41,323 nucleotides of DNA from an uncultured Clostridia bacterium (lineage in GTDB: Bacteria > Bacillota > Clostridia > TANB77 > CAG-508). Positions within the stretch are counted from its first letter, which is position 1, and every line of letters starts with the position of its first letter. The notes beneath the pieces were generated by a model. That model was given only the letters and a program-made list of their open reading frames with translations. It was not told where the DNA came from and searched no databases. Location: contig CALXKC010000007.1 of the NCBI GenBank assembly GCA_944388775.1, forward strand, positions 1 through 41,323. Direction: 5' to 3'. Positions 1-8,720 of the stretch are shown in pieces. A program made the position numbers and the translations under genes.

Positions 1-1057
1 CTACCAATTGTGTAGCAACATAATTTTCAGCAATTATTCCTTTATATTGTAAAAGATTATCTAATATAATATCATTAAATTTTACTTGTAACATATTTAA
101 TAAAATTCCAACATCACTTAAATATAATTTAAAATGGTCATCTATAATAAATCCTAATGGTGGAATTTCCGGCTTTTTTAATATAGAACATTTATGAACC
201 ATTGTGCTTGAAAGTAACCAATTCAATGCTGTTTCATAATCTCTTTTTCTTGCATTTGATGATATTTTTCCGTATTGAAATTTATTACTCATATTTCCAA
301 GCTGTGAAGGAATTGACTTATATATTGTTTCTATTTTACTAGCTTCAAATTTATTATTTACATATTTATTCATATCATTTAAATAAGATTGATAAATATC
401 TTCAATTATAGTTTTGTCGAATTTCAATATATCTTTTTCATTAGCAAGTATATTTTTTACTGCTTCAGGCATTCCTCCTATACATAAATATAATCTATAT
501 AGATTTAATGCTTTTTTGTGTAATACAGAATCCATAGAATTATTTTCTTGATAACATCGCTTAATTTCATCTACCAAAGATTTACTACCATTTGCAATTA
601 AAAATTCTTCGAAATCCATAGGATACATATTTAACATTTTCACTTTTCCTACCGGAAATGATGAATGCATTCTTTTTAATTTGACGCCTAACAAACTTCC
701 TGCACATATTATTTTAAATGGTTCATCACTTTCATTAAAATATTTCAATGCACTTATTATTTCTTCGCTTTCTTGTACTTCATCAAAAAATATTATAGTA
801 TTTTCTAAATCAATATCTTTATCTAAATAAATTTTCATTCTATTAAATTTTTCAGCAGTATTAATTTCTTCTTTAAATATTTTTATAATTTCAGCCTGTT
901 CCAATAAATTTATATAAATATATTCTTTAAATTCTTTTTTGCAAAATTCATTTATGATATATGTTTTACCAATTTGTCTTGCTCCTATTACCATTAATGG
1001 TTTTTTTATATTAGTATTTTTCCAATTCAATAATTCTTGATAAATCTTTCTCTCCAT
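1..1057 (-). CDS. AAA ATPase with DUF4143-like C-terminus, 3' end cut by window
   Basis: The gene reads leftward and runs off the window without a stop, so about 352 codons are visible. The N-terminus shows a Walker A motif (GARQIGKT, about residues 25-32) and a Walker B segment (IIFFDEVQE). The second half resembles the DUF4143 region of the AAA_14 family of predicted P-loop ATPases, often found as isolated accessory genes. Their role is not well established. The ATG at 1057 follows a leader with GAGGTG. A consensus promoter and three phased repeats lie directly upstream. Family assignment is by eye; function is unknown. Confidence 0.85.
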   Translation of the reverse strand, partial: MERKIYQELLNWKNTNIKKPLMVIGARQIGKTYIINEFCKKEFKEYIYINLLEQAEIIKIFKEEINTAEKFNRMKIYLDKDIDLENTIIFFDEVQESEEIISALKYFNESDEPFKIICAGSLLGVKLKRMHSSFPVGKVKMLNMYPMDFEEFLIANGSKSLVDEIKRCYQENNSMDSVLHKKALNLYRLYLCIGGMPEAVKNILANEKDILKFDKTIIEDIYQSYLNDMNKYVNNKFEASKIETIYKSIPSQLGNMSNKFQYGKISSNARKRDYETALNWLLSSTMVHKCSILKKPEIPPLGFIIDDHFKLYLSDVGILLNMLQVKFNDIILDNLLQYKGIIAENYVATQLV

Positions 1058-1075
1058 ATCTTCACCTCTATGGAC

Positions 1076-1104
1076 ATTATACAATATATTATAAGATAAG
1101 TCAA
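1076..1104 (-). promoter_or_regulatory. Sigma-A-type promoter of the AAA ATPase gene
   Basis: Minus strand TTGACT, 17-bp spacer, TATAAT, ending about 20 bp before the ATG at 1057. The -35 box lies 6 bp from the first of the phased repeats. Confidence 0.75.
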
Positions 1105-1110
1105 TTAAGT

Positions 1111-1192
1111 TTCACGTTTTTTATACCGCTTTTTGTGTAAACATTCACGTTTTTTATACCCTTACACACTATTAGTTTCACGTTTTATATAC
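1111..1192. repeat. Three phased 16-17-bp repeats, 33-bp period
   Basis: TTCACGTTTTTTATACC starts at 1111 and again at 1144. A slightly degenerate copy (TTCACGTTTTATATAC) starts at 1177. Spacing is exactly 33 bp, about three helical turns, so all copies face one side of the DNA. The array is just upstream of the ATPase promoter and between it and the 3' end of the MFS gene. It looks like a multi-site operator or activator array. The binding protein is unknown. Confidence 0.7.
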
Positions 1193-1212
1193 ATTATGTC
1201 TAATTTTCCACC

Positions 1213-2511
1213 TTAGGAATTTCCACCCAACTCATCATATTTTTTCTCAATACTAGAATATTCCTCTGGTTTCAAACCAACTCTGCTTTCCATATATTTT
1301 CCGACCAAAACATAAATAATTGTAAAAATAACACCCAAGATAATCATACAATAAGCAGTTGTTGTCTTTGTTAATAAGAATGCTGCAAACAAGCTAGTAA
1401 TCATTCTAAAAATACTCTTAAATAAATTCTTAGCCGCAAATATTTTTGTATCTATTGATTGATTTGCAAAATTTCTTAAATATCTATCAATTATTGTATT
1501 AAATACACCAACACAAAAACTATATAATAAAAATGCAAGGATAACCATCAATAATAATACCATATTTCCTTCTGCTTTTATTCCAAATATACCTGCAAAT
1601 ATTGTGCTTACAGAAACTAATATTGAAATAATATATAATGATTTATTCCTATACTTATTATGAAATTGATTTTGCTTCTTTGATGCATATGCACTTATAA
1701 ATGCTCCTATTGCAGCAACAATTCCTATAACTATTGAAGATAATCTTAATTCTTCCTGCAAACTTACATGATATGTCATTAATAACCATATTAATGCATC
1801 AACTAATGATGCACACAAAATTAGAGCTTTTAACCTTTCAGATTTTAATATAAAGGCAAATCCATCTCTTACATCTTTTATTTGCTCTATATACATTAAT
1901 TTGCTACTACTTTTTTTCTTCTTTCTTACAGGTTCAATAAATGCAATTGATAAAATAGTAACAAAAATTAAAACTATTAATGAACAAATCATTGGTATAT
2001 ACCCATTAATTGCAAATAAGAATCCTGCAAGTATTTTTGAAATTGAATTTATAAAGTAATATCCTGATGTTCCTTTCGCATTTATTTTAGAATATAGTTG
2101 ACTTTTGTATCTAGATGGTGGTATTGATTCATTTAGCAAACTTGGTTCTGCAACATTTTTTATAGAAAATGCTATTGCATCAAAAAATTCTGCAACAATT
2201 AAGTCAAACAAGTTTCTGCTAAGCATTATAATTACCATATAAACACAATTCAGAACATTTGCTAGTATTATGCTGTTTTTTCTCCCCAGAAATTCTACAA
2301 TTATATTTGCTGGAATTTGTACTATTATACTAAAAAGCGCATAAAACGTACTCTTTAGCACAACATCTGATGCACTAATGCCTTTAACCTGTGTTAAAAA
2401 TAGGAAATCTATTGTATAGAAAAATAGAAAATCCCATCCCAACTGCTTATATATTGGAAATATCCACATATTTGTTTTTCTCATCATTCGTTTTTCTTCT
2501 TTACTCGCCAT
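1213..2511 (-). CDS. MFS-type transporter
   Basis: A 432-residue, very hydrophobic protein with about twelve predicted membrane segments, a charged central loop near residues 195-220 (a lysine/serine-rich stretch) and hydrophilic ends. This is the size and layout of major facilitator superfamily permeases. The motif FLGRKNSI near residues 74-81 fits the loop 2-3 signature (G-x-x-x-D/N-R/K) in a weak form. The substrate cannot be told. The start ATG has GGAGA upstream. The gene follows the PgeF-like gene with a 17-bp gap, so the two are probably co-transcribed. Confidence 0.8.
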   Translation of the reverse strand: MASKEEKRMMRKTNMWIFPIYKQLGWDFLFFYTIDFLFLTQVKGISASDVVLKSTFYALFSIIVQIPANIIVEFLGRKNSIILANVLNCVYMVIIMLSRNLFDLIVAEFFDAIAFSIKNVAEPSLLNESIPPSRYKSQLYSKINAKGTSGYYFINSISKILAGFLFAINGYIPMICSLIVLIFVTILSIAFIEPVRKKKKSSSKLMYIEQIKDVRDGFAFILKSERLKALILCASLVDALIWLLMTYHVSLQEELRLSSIVIGIVAAIGAFISAYASKKQNQFHNKYRNKSLYIISILVSVSTIFAGIFGIKAEGNMVLLLMVILAFLLYSFCVGVFNTIIDRYLRNFANQSIDTKIFAAKNLFKSIFRMITSLFAAFLLTKTTTAYCMIILGVIFTIIYVLVGKYMESRVGLKPEEYSSIEKKYDELGGNS

Positions 2512-2528
2512 AAAATTTTCTCCTTTGA

Positions 2529-3377
2529 TTATTTTTCAATCGCAATAAAAGCTGCCGATAAACCATACCCCTGCTTCTCAACTCTAAATGAATGTATTAA
2601 ATCTGAGTGACACACACTACATATTCCACTATCCACAATATTATCTTTCTTCAAACCAGCTTTTTGTAAAATTATTTTATTTATCAAAACTGTATCTATA
2701 TTCCATTTTTCATTTGGAATTTTCTCCTGTATTATATCACATAATTGGTCATTTTTTAAGTCTTTATATTCATTTTCAAACATTTCTTTTACATCTCTAT
2801 CTACTTCAAAATGACATTTTCTAATACTTGGACAAATGCAACAAATTATATCTTCTGGATTACAACCAAATTCATTTTTCATTTTTTCAACCGTTTTTAC
2901 TGAAATTCTTTGAATTGTTCCTTTCCAACCAGAATGTGTATTTGCTATTACTTCTTTTACTGGGTCATAAAATAAGAGTAATATGCAATCTGCATTAGTA
3001 GTCTCCAATATAATATCTTTCTTGTTTGTAATTAATCCATCTGTTTTGAAATAATCACTTGTTTCAAATTCTGGTCTATCATTATACTTCTTATTTTTTA
3101 CAACTTTTATTTCATCAGTATGGTCCTGTGCAGGCTTAATAATTTTTGTATAATCGTCATTTAATTCTTCAAAAAATTTCTTATATGTATTAATATTTCT
3201 TTCATATCTTTCTTTTGGCAATTCTTTTTTATCAGGAGTTAAAGTTCTAAAATCGTTGTTAATTCCTAATGTATAAGCATGTTTTATTTTGTCCTTGTAT
3301 TCTAATAATCTCCTAAACTGCAAATATTCAATTCCATTCTTTTTAACATGAATCACATTCTCATTTGATAAATCCAC
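2529..3377 (-). CDS. pgeF: PgeF/YfiH-family laccase-domain protein
   Basis: A 282-residue protein of the multicopper polyphenol oxidase/purine nucleoside phosphorylase family (COG1496; LACC1/YfiH/PgeF). Visible signatures are TNADCILLLFYDP, then the hallmark NTHSGWKGTIQRI, the CPSIRKCHFEVD segment and a C-terminal CSVCHSDLIHSFR. The conserved His and Cys metal residues are therefore present. In other bacteria the family acts on purine nucleosides or in peptidoglycan editing; which applies here is open. The start is GTG, with AAGGAGG six bases upstream. A 21-bp perfect inverted repeat separates it from addB. Confidence 0.85.
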   Translation of the reverse strand: MDLSNENVIHVKKNGIEYLQFRRLLEYKDKIKHAYTLGINNDFRTLTPDKKELPKERYERNINTYKKFFEELNDDYTKIIKPAQDHTDEIKVVKNKKYNDRPEFETSDYFKTDGLITNKKDIILETTNADCILLLFYDPVKEVIANTHSGWKGTIQRISVKTVEKMKNEFGCNPEDIICCICPSIRKCHFEVDRDVKEMFENEYKDLKNDQLCDIIQEKIPNEKWNIDTVLINKIILQKAGLKKDNIVDSGICSVCHSDLIHSFRVEKQGYGLSAAFIAIEK

Positions 3378-3404
3378 AGTTTTCCTCCTTTTTTATAAAA
3401 ATTA

Positions 3405-3460
3405 AAGACGAATGTGTGTAAAATTACGAATGTGAATGAAATTTTACACACATTCGTCTT
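3405..3460 (-). terminator. 21-bp perfect inverted repeat between addB and pgeF
   Basis: Arms at 3405-3425 and 3440-3460 are perfectly complementary over 21 bp with a 14-nt loop. The arm abuts the addB stop codon. The loop contains a partial third copy of the arm motif (ACGAATGTG). The following T-run is short (CTTTAATTTTT), so termination is plausible but a processing hairpin or small mobile repeat is also possible. Confidence 0.6.
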
Positions 3461-6218
3461 AGCTATTTTTTAAAAAACTCTCCATTGAGACATTTTGTGG
3501 AACATAGTTATAATTATTATCCTTATTTTGCGGATTAAAACCACAAATTGCTTTATATTCACAATACTCGCAAGGAGTTTTACCCTTTTTATTATATGGT
3601 TTTATTTCTATATTTCCATTAAATATCTCTTTTGCAATCTGTTTTATAGTTATATTTATATAATCTTGTAAAATCTTGAATTCTTCTTTACTTACACCAT
3701 TTGTCCACTTTTTATTTACTGAACCTGATTGCGTAATTGCTGCTGGTACTAGCTTTGAGCTTCCAGATGACAATGTATTATCATTCATCTTTATTATTTT
3801 TACATCTGCAACTATAAGCCCTTTCATCTTAAAGTTTTTTTGTATCATATTTTCAATTTCTTCTTCAGATATCTTTTTATCAGCTTTAATCATTTGCTCT
3901 AATAATGAAAAATAAAATATTCCAGCAGGCATAATATCTTCTTCTTTGCAAATTGCATCCATATATGTCAATAACTGAATTTGCAAACCTGCATACACTT
4001 CATTTAAATCTATATTTTTGCTTGAAGATTTATAATCTATAATTCTTAAATATTTCCCATCTTCTTCATCTGCTGTATCAATCCTGTCAATTTTTCCTGT
4101 GATTTCAACTCTTTTTCCATCTTCTAACTCTAAAATTATAGGTTTATACTTTCCATTTTTGCCAAATTCAACTTCTGTTCCTTCTATACTAAAATCACTA
4201 TGTATTATTGTTTGAATTATATATTTCAATGCTTTTGACACGATTCTTTTCAATCTTCTTACCAATACTTTATATTTCACTGTTGCTGTAAACATATAAT
4301 TTTTAGTATCTTCCAACTTTTCTTCTATTATTTCTGACACTAATTCGAATATTTTATCTTCTTCTAAATCTGCTAGATTTATATTTTCTTTTCTAGTTGT
4401 CTCGAAAAATTTATCAATTGTTTCATGCATAAATGAACCTGTATCAAATGTATGTATTTTTAGTTCTTCTTTTTCTTTTAGTTTTAAACCATATTGCAAA
4501 TAATATGAAAATGGGCAACTTCTGTATTTCTCCAATCTTGATACACTTGTATTTAATGTATTTCCATATAATTTTTCGATATTTTCTTTTTGAAGTTTTT
4601 CTGGTTGATTTGTATAAAACAATGCTTGTAAATCTTTCTTTAAAACTTCATTCCAATCATTTTTCGTTTTATAGTACTTATATATTAAATACCATATATC
4701 TTCTATCTTTTCCTTGTTTTTTAATCTTGCAATATTTTGTAATAGTTCTTCATATGTGACTTTTGCATTTGCTATTTCATATTTTTTCTCGATTACATCA
4801 CTTTCTTCTTTCAAATTTGGATATATTCTTTTTAACTTATTTATGTATGTAGAAGGTCTTAATGATTTTCCTTCTTTATCTGTTGAACAATATGATATAT
4901 ATATGCTATTTTCTGCTGTTGTAAATGCTTTATATATGTTAAAGTTTTCTTCATATAAATTTTCAACAGTTCCTTTTGCAATTTCTAACCCTTCACTTTT
5001 TAGATATTCTCTATCCTCATCATTAAAAAAGCCCTCATCTTTATTCACACTTGGAAATTGTCCATCATTTACACCAATTAAGAACACTGTTTTTACTCTG
5101 TGGCTTCTTGAACGGTCAACGTCTGCAAATGTAACTTGGTCTTGCGTTCCCGGTATTTTTCCAAGCCCACTATTTTGCATACCTACTTTTAATATTTTAC
5201 TGTATTGGTCTAATGTCATTTTGTCATCTGCAAATGTTAAAACAATTTCGTCCAAAATTTCTAATATAAGTTTATAACTTTGGATATATTCTTCAGCTAA
5301 TTCAATAAGTTCTTTTTCTTCTAACTCTTTTACCTTTTGCTCAATTTTCTCTTCAATATTTTGTTTTTGTAAAAATTCATATAAACATCTACATATATTT
5401 TGTGCTGTTTTTTCTTCGTTAATTTGTTGTTTCAATTTTATCAGTGGTTCTACTATTTGCTTTCTTAATTCCTCTAATCTTTCAATTTCTTGAATTTTAT
5501 CCACATTTTGTTTATCATATGTGAATTCTTTTTTCCATTTATTTTGTTTTATTCCCCATTTGGTACAATAATTTTCTAACTTAAATATTTCGTCTTTTTC
5601 TATATCGAAAAATCCAGATTTTAAATAGAAAAATACACTTTCTGTTGTGAAATTTTTATTTAATATCTCAATAATTGATAATATGTATTGTGTAATTATA
5701 TTTTGATTTAAATCTCTTTTTTCATCAATAAATACTGGTATATTATATTTTAAAAATATACTTCTTACCAATGATGAATATTCTTCTATATTTTTGGTTA
5801 TTATTGCAATATCTTTATATCTTAACCCTTCATCTCTTACTAATCTTGTGATTTGTCTTGCTACTTGTTCTATTTCACTATATGGATTTTGGGCTAAAAA
5901 CATATTGATATTTTGGTTTTCTTTTTGATATTTTTGTATTTTTATATTCCCTATATTGTCACTTAAATGTTGTAATTCTTCTGTTTTAAATCTATATTGT
6001 TTTTCCAAACACACTGGTTCTTCTAACTTAAATCCATTTTCATCTATTAGATTTATGATTTTTTTCAATGTTTGCTTGTTAGAGTAAAATATATCTGTAT
6101 CAGGATTTGTATTCATTTCTAAGTTATCTATACACATTGTAATATTTACTTGTTTTGCTTGCTCAATCAATTTTTTAATAACTTCATATTCTTGTCCGAG
6201 TAAATCCTGCAAATTCAT
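3459..6218 (-). CDS. addB: AddB C-terminal part (helicase-like remainder plus nuclease), frameshifted
   Basis: The frame encodes the larger part of the AddB/RexB subunit of the AddAB helicase-nuclease, which processes double-strand breaks for recombination. It starts in frame within LGQEYEVIKKLIEQAK, which continues the motif that ends the upstream fragment. Near the C-terminus are a RecB-type nuclease motif (RIIDYKSS, then QLLTYMDA) and cysteines for the AddB iron-sulfur cluster: one in RSCPFSYYLQYG and three in CEYCEYKAICGF. The nuclease domain thus looks intact. The upstream ATG at 6218 is unlikely to be a native start. No addA was found in the window. Confidence 0.85.
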   Translation of the reverse strand: MNLQDLLGQEYEVIKKLIEQAKQVNITMCIDNLEMNTNPDTDIFYSNKQTLKKIINLIDENGFKLEEPVCLEKQYRFKTEELQHLSDNIGNIKIQKYQKENQNINMFLAQNPYSEIEQVARQITRLVRDEGLRYKDIAIITKNIEEYSSLVRSIFLKYNIPVFIDEKRDLNQNIITQYILSIIEILNKNFTTESVFFYLKSGFFDIEKDEIFKLENYCTKWGIKQNKWKKEFTYDKQNVDKIQEIERLEELRKQIVEPLIKLKQQINEEKTAQNICRCLYEFLQKQNIEEKIEQKVKELEEKELIELAEEYIQSYKLILEILDEIVLTFADDKMTLDQYSKILKVGMQNSGLGKIPGTQDQVTFADVDRSRSHRVKTVFLIGVNDGQFPSVNKDEGFFNDEDREYLKSEGLEIAKGTVENLYEENFNIYKAFTTAENSIYISYCSTDKEGKSLRPSTYINKLKRIYPNLKEESDVIEKKYEIANAKVTYEELLQNIARLKNKEKIEDIWYLIYKYYKTKNDWNEVLKKDLQALFYTNQPEKLQKENIEKLYGNTLNTSVSRLEKYRSCPFSYYLQYGLKLKEKEELKIHTFDTGSFMHETIDKFFETTRKENINLADLEEDKIFELVSEIIEEKLEDTKNYMFTATVKYKVLVRRLKRIVSKALKYIIQTIIHSDFSIEGTEVEFGKNGKYKPIILELEDGKRVEITGKIDRIDTADEEDGKYLRIIDYKSSSKNIDLNEVYAGLQIQLLTYMDAICKEEDIMPAGIFYFSLLEQMIKADKKISEEEIENMIQKNFKMKGLIVADVKIIKMNDNTLSSGSSKLVPAAITQSGSVNKKWTNGVSKEEFKILQDYINITIKQIAKEIFNGNIEIKPYNKKGKTPCEYCEYKAICGFNPQNKDNNYNYVPQNVSMESFLKNS

Positions 6219-6804
6219 CTAAGTAGATTATGCTATCTTTAATAAAATTTGTATGTTCTACATTTTCACTAAGTATTGTTAATAAATCAGTATCTTCTAT
6301 GTATTTTCCTTGTATTTGCTCTTCAAATTTCTCATAAATTAACATCATGTCTGATAATTTTGCTTTCAAATAATTATCTTCTGTTTTTTCTTGTTCCTCT
6401 TTCAAATTCTCAATTGTAATACCATGTTTTTTGAATTCTTTTATTGTATTCATACTTAATTCTATATTTTCATCTGATTTTCCCAAGAATTTTAAATCTT
6501 TTTTGTACTTATTTAATATTGAATATATAAGCATTGCTTTTCCACATTTTGAAATTTGAGTTTTATTTGCTCCACCTATTTCATTTATAACTCTATATGC
6601 TAACCTACTTAGTGTTACAACTTCAGCGTTTAATACTGCATCTTGATTCACCGCTTCCATTAGCTTCTTTTCAGCAGTAAATGAAAATTGCTCTGGTGTT
6701 ATCATATATATTTTTTTCTCTTTATCTATTAAATTTGCTATCTCTTTAAAGCAAAATTCACTTTTTCCTGTTCCTGGTTTGCCATATATAATTCTTAAAC
6801 TCAA
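6184..6804 (-). CDS. addB: AddB N-terminal part, ends at a frameshift
   Basis: About 206 residues with Walker A GKPGTGKS near the start and QFSFTAEKKLMEAV, as in AddB. The frame ends in YLDEFAGFT followed by RTRI and a stop, while the other frame carries GQEYEVIKK; together they rebuild the AddB motif. The shift lies at about 6197-6203 and looks like one extra base (C) or a small indel. The start is best taken as TTG at 6804: GGAGG lies eight bases upstream and it overlaps the ogg TGA by four bases. It could be a real lesion, an assembly error or, less likely, recoding at the rare CGG codon. Confidence 0.75.
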   Translation of the reverse strand: MSLRIIYGKPGTGKSEFCFKEIANLIDKEKKIYMITPEQFSFTAEKKLMEAVNQDAVLNAEVVTLSRLAYRVINEIGGANKTQISKCGKAMLIYSILNKYKKDLKFLGKSDENIELSMNTIKEFKKHGITIENLKEEQEKTEDNYLKAKLSDMMLIYEKFEEQIQGKYIEDTDLLTILSENVEHTNFIKDSIIYLDEFAGFTRTRI

Positions 6805-7667
6805 GCTTCTCGCCTCCAATAAAATAAATATTGTTGTGCTAGTCCTGCTAAATCTCCAAATTTTTCTTGTGCTATCTTTTCGATTTGTTTTTTATTTACC
6901 TTTGTCTCATCTTCGTTATGGATATATAAATCATTCATAACTCTTCTAACCCAAACATCAATTGGGAAAACTTCAAATCTTTTTAAATCTGAAAATAGCA
7001 AAATACAATCTGCCACTTTTGGCCCAACTCCTGATAAACTTAGTAATTGTTCTCTTACTTCCATAGTATTTGGATTATTTTTCATAGCTTCTAAATCTAC
7101 TTTTTTATCTAATATCATATGTGTTGTTTCATATAATCTTATATCTCTAAACCCTAGCCCTAACTCTCTATATTCTTGAACTGTAACATCTTTTAAGGCT
7201 TTAGCAGTTGGAAAAGTGTAATATTTTGTATTATTCCACTCTATTTCTTTTCCATATTTTTTTGATAATCTTTCTATAATTCCTTTGATTCTTGGAATAT
7301 TATTATTTGCTGAAATAATAAAAGAGATTATTGTTTCCCATAAATCTTGATTTAGTATCCTTATTCCCTGTCCATATTCTACGCTTTTCTTCATATTTTC
7401 ATCTATTTGCATTAGCTGATTTTTAATTTTTTGATAATCTCTGTTTAAATTGAAATAGTTTTCTACTGTCTCTTTTATATTTTCTTTACAAATTCCTTTA
7501 AAAGCAACGTCATTACCTACTTTGCTCACATTTAAAACATTCTCTCCGAATACTCCTGTGTAGCTTCCATCTTGCTGTTCATTCCATCTAAAACATTGCC
7601 CACAATCAAATATATCTTTTAATTCAAATGAATCTATATTACTTATTTTATATTCTTGTTCTCTCAT
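6801..7667 (-). CDS. ogg: 8-oxoguanine DNA glycosylase/AP lyase, Ogg type
   Basis: A 288-residue HhH-GPD glycosylase that removes oxidised guanine and cleaves the abasic strand. The N-terminal domain has FDCGQCFRWN, typical of Ogg1-like proteins. The helix-hairpin-helix segment LSGVGPKVADC places the catalytic lysine at K217, and the GPD aspartate is D237 in FPIDVWVRRV. Start ATG has AAGGA upstream. The stop overlaps the addB start by four bases, so the two repair genes are translationally coupled. Confidence 0.9.
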   Translation of the reverse strand: MREQEYKISNIDSFELKDIFDCGQCFRWNEQQDGSYTGVFGENVLNVSKVGNDVAFKGICKENIKETVENYFNLNRDYQKIKNQLMQIDENMKKSVEYGQGIRILNQDLWETIISFIISANNNIPRIKGIIERLSKKYGKEIEWNNTKYYTFPTAKALKDVTVQEYRELGLGFRDIRLYETTHMILDKKVDLEAMKNNPNTMEVREQLLSLSGVGPKVADCILLFSDLKRFEVFPIDVWVRRVMNDLYIHNEDETKVNKKQIEKIAQEKFGDLAGLAQQYLFYWRREA

Positions 7668-7740
7668 TTTTTATTCTTCCTTTTACATTCTATTTTCATA
7701 TACATTATACAATAAATTTACGCTTTTGAACACAGTTTTT

Positions 7741-8601
7741 TTACTCTTTTTTAAATCCTAATCCTACTACTTCTCTTGAATTTGTTATTATTATAAATGC
7801 ATGTTGGTCTATTTTTTTCGCAATTATTTTTATTCGATTCACATCTCCTCTTGAAGCCGCACACATTAAAATCAACTTATCTTCATTTGTATACATTCCT
7901 TTACCATATATTCCTGTTGCTCCTCTTTGAACCTTCTTGCCTACTTCTTCTGCTATTTCTTCAGTTTTATCTGATATTATTAATAATAATTTTGTAAAAT
8001 TTATTCCTTCAAATAATATATCTATCATTTTTCCCATTAAATATATCGCAATTGCTGAATACAACCCTATTTCTATCTCTCTAAAAAACACTACATTTAA
8101 TGCAACTATTATGATATCTATTATCATTATTAAATTTCCTACTTTGACATTTGGCTTATATTCTTTTACTATGAAACTAACTATATCACTTCCGCCAGTT
8201 GATGAACTTGCTTTTAATATTATTGCCGTTCCTAACCCTAATAAAATTCCTCCATATATGCACGCTAAAAATCTGTCATTTGTTAATGGTTCAAATTTGT
8301 CAAAAAAGTCAATGAAATATGATAAAGCAATTGTTCCTATTAATGATTTTACAAAAAAACTTTTTCCAACTTTGAAAAATGCTATCATAAATAATGGAAT
8401 GTTTATTAAAAGTATCATTGTTCCCATTGGGATTTTTAACAAATAGTACGTTATTGTAGCAACACCTGCTACACCACCTGAAGATAATTGATTCGGTAAT
8501 AGAAATAGTGAAACTCCCAATGCCATTATTAATGCTCCTACTATCGTTAAAACTATTTCTATTATTATTTTTGGTATATTATATTTTTCTTCTATATGCA
8601 T
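7741..8601 (-). CDS. YitT family membrane protein (DUF161/DUF2179)
   Basis: About 286 residues with five to six N-terminal membrane segments containing LPNQLSSGGVAGVA and SSSTGGSDIVSFI, hallmarks of the YitT family, followed by a soluble C-terminal DUF2179 domain from about residue 225. The transport function is not established. The start was moved from a GTG at 8610 to the ATG at 8601 because AAGGTGG sits five bases before that ATG. This Shine-Dalgarno sequence is buried in a hairpin (next entry). Confidence 0.88.
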   Translation of the reverse strand: MHIEEKYNIPKIIIEIVLTIVGALIMALGVSLFLLPNQLSSGGVAGVATITYYLLKIPMGTMILLINIPLFMIAFFKVGKSFFVKSLIGTIALSYFIDFFDKFEPLTNDRFLACIYGGILLGLGTAIILKASSSTGGSDIVSFIVKEYKPNVKVGNLIMIIDIIIVALNVVFFREIEIGLYSAIAIYLMGKMIDILFEGINFTKLLLIISDKTEEIAEEVGKKVQRGATGIYGKGMYTNEDKLILMCAASRGDVNRIKIIAKKIDQHAFIIITNSREVVGLGFKKE

Positions 8602-8606
8602 AAAAA

Positions 8607-8638
8607 CCACCTTTTACCTTATTATTGGTAAATAGTGG
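8607..8638 (-). promoter_or_regulatory. Hairpin sequestering the yitT ribosome binding site
   Basis: On the minus strand CCACTATTTACC pairs with GGTAAAAGGTGG across an 8-nt loop (11 of 12 positions, one G-T). The 3' arm holds the Shine-Dalgarno sequence. It is followed directly by TTTTT and the ATG, so it also looks like an intrinsic terminator. The plus strand reads a similar hairpin followed by CTTTTTT. Confidence 0.6.
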
Positions 8639-8668
8639 CTTTTTTATTCATATAACTTTTTTTGAGAT

Positions 8669-8720
8669 GTGTCCCAAAAAGGACAAAAATGTCCAAACAG
8701 AAACGTCCCCAAATGGACAT
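8669..8720. repeat. REP-like palindrome cluster abutting a stop codon
   Basis: Alternating TGTCC and GGACA blocks can pair in several ways (TGTCCC...GGACA, GGACA...TGTCC, TGTCC...GGACA). It lies at the 3' end of the radical SAM gene and contains the segment GGGGACGTTTC on the minus strand. A related sequence with GGGACGTGCC and GGGACAG lies at 28280-28333. Confidence 0.5.

Noticed and set aside
1111..1192. CRISPR array
   Set aside because: Only three 16-17-bp repeats with 16-bp spacers and no cas genes; too short on all counts.
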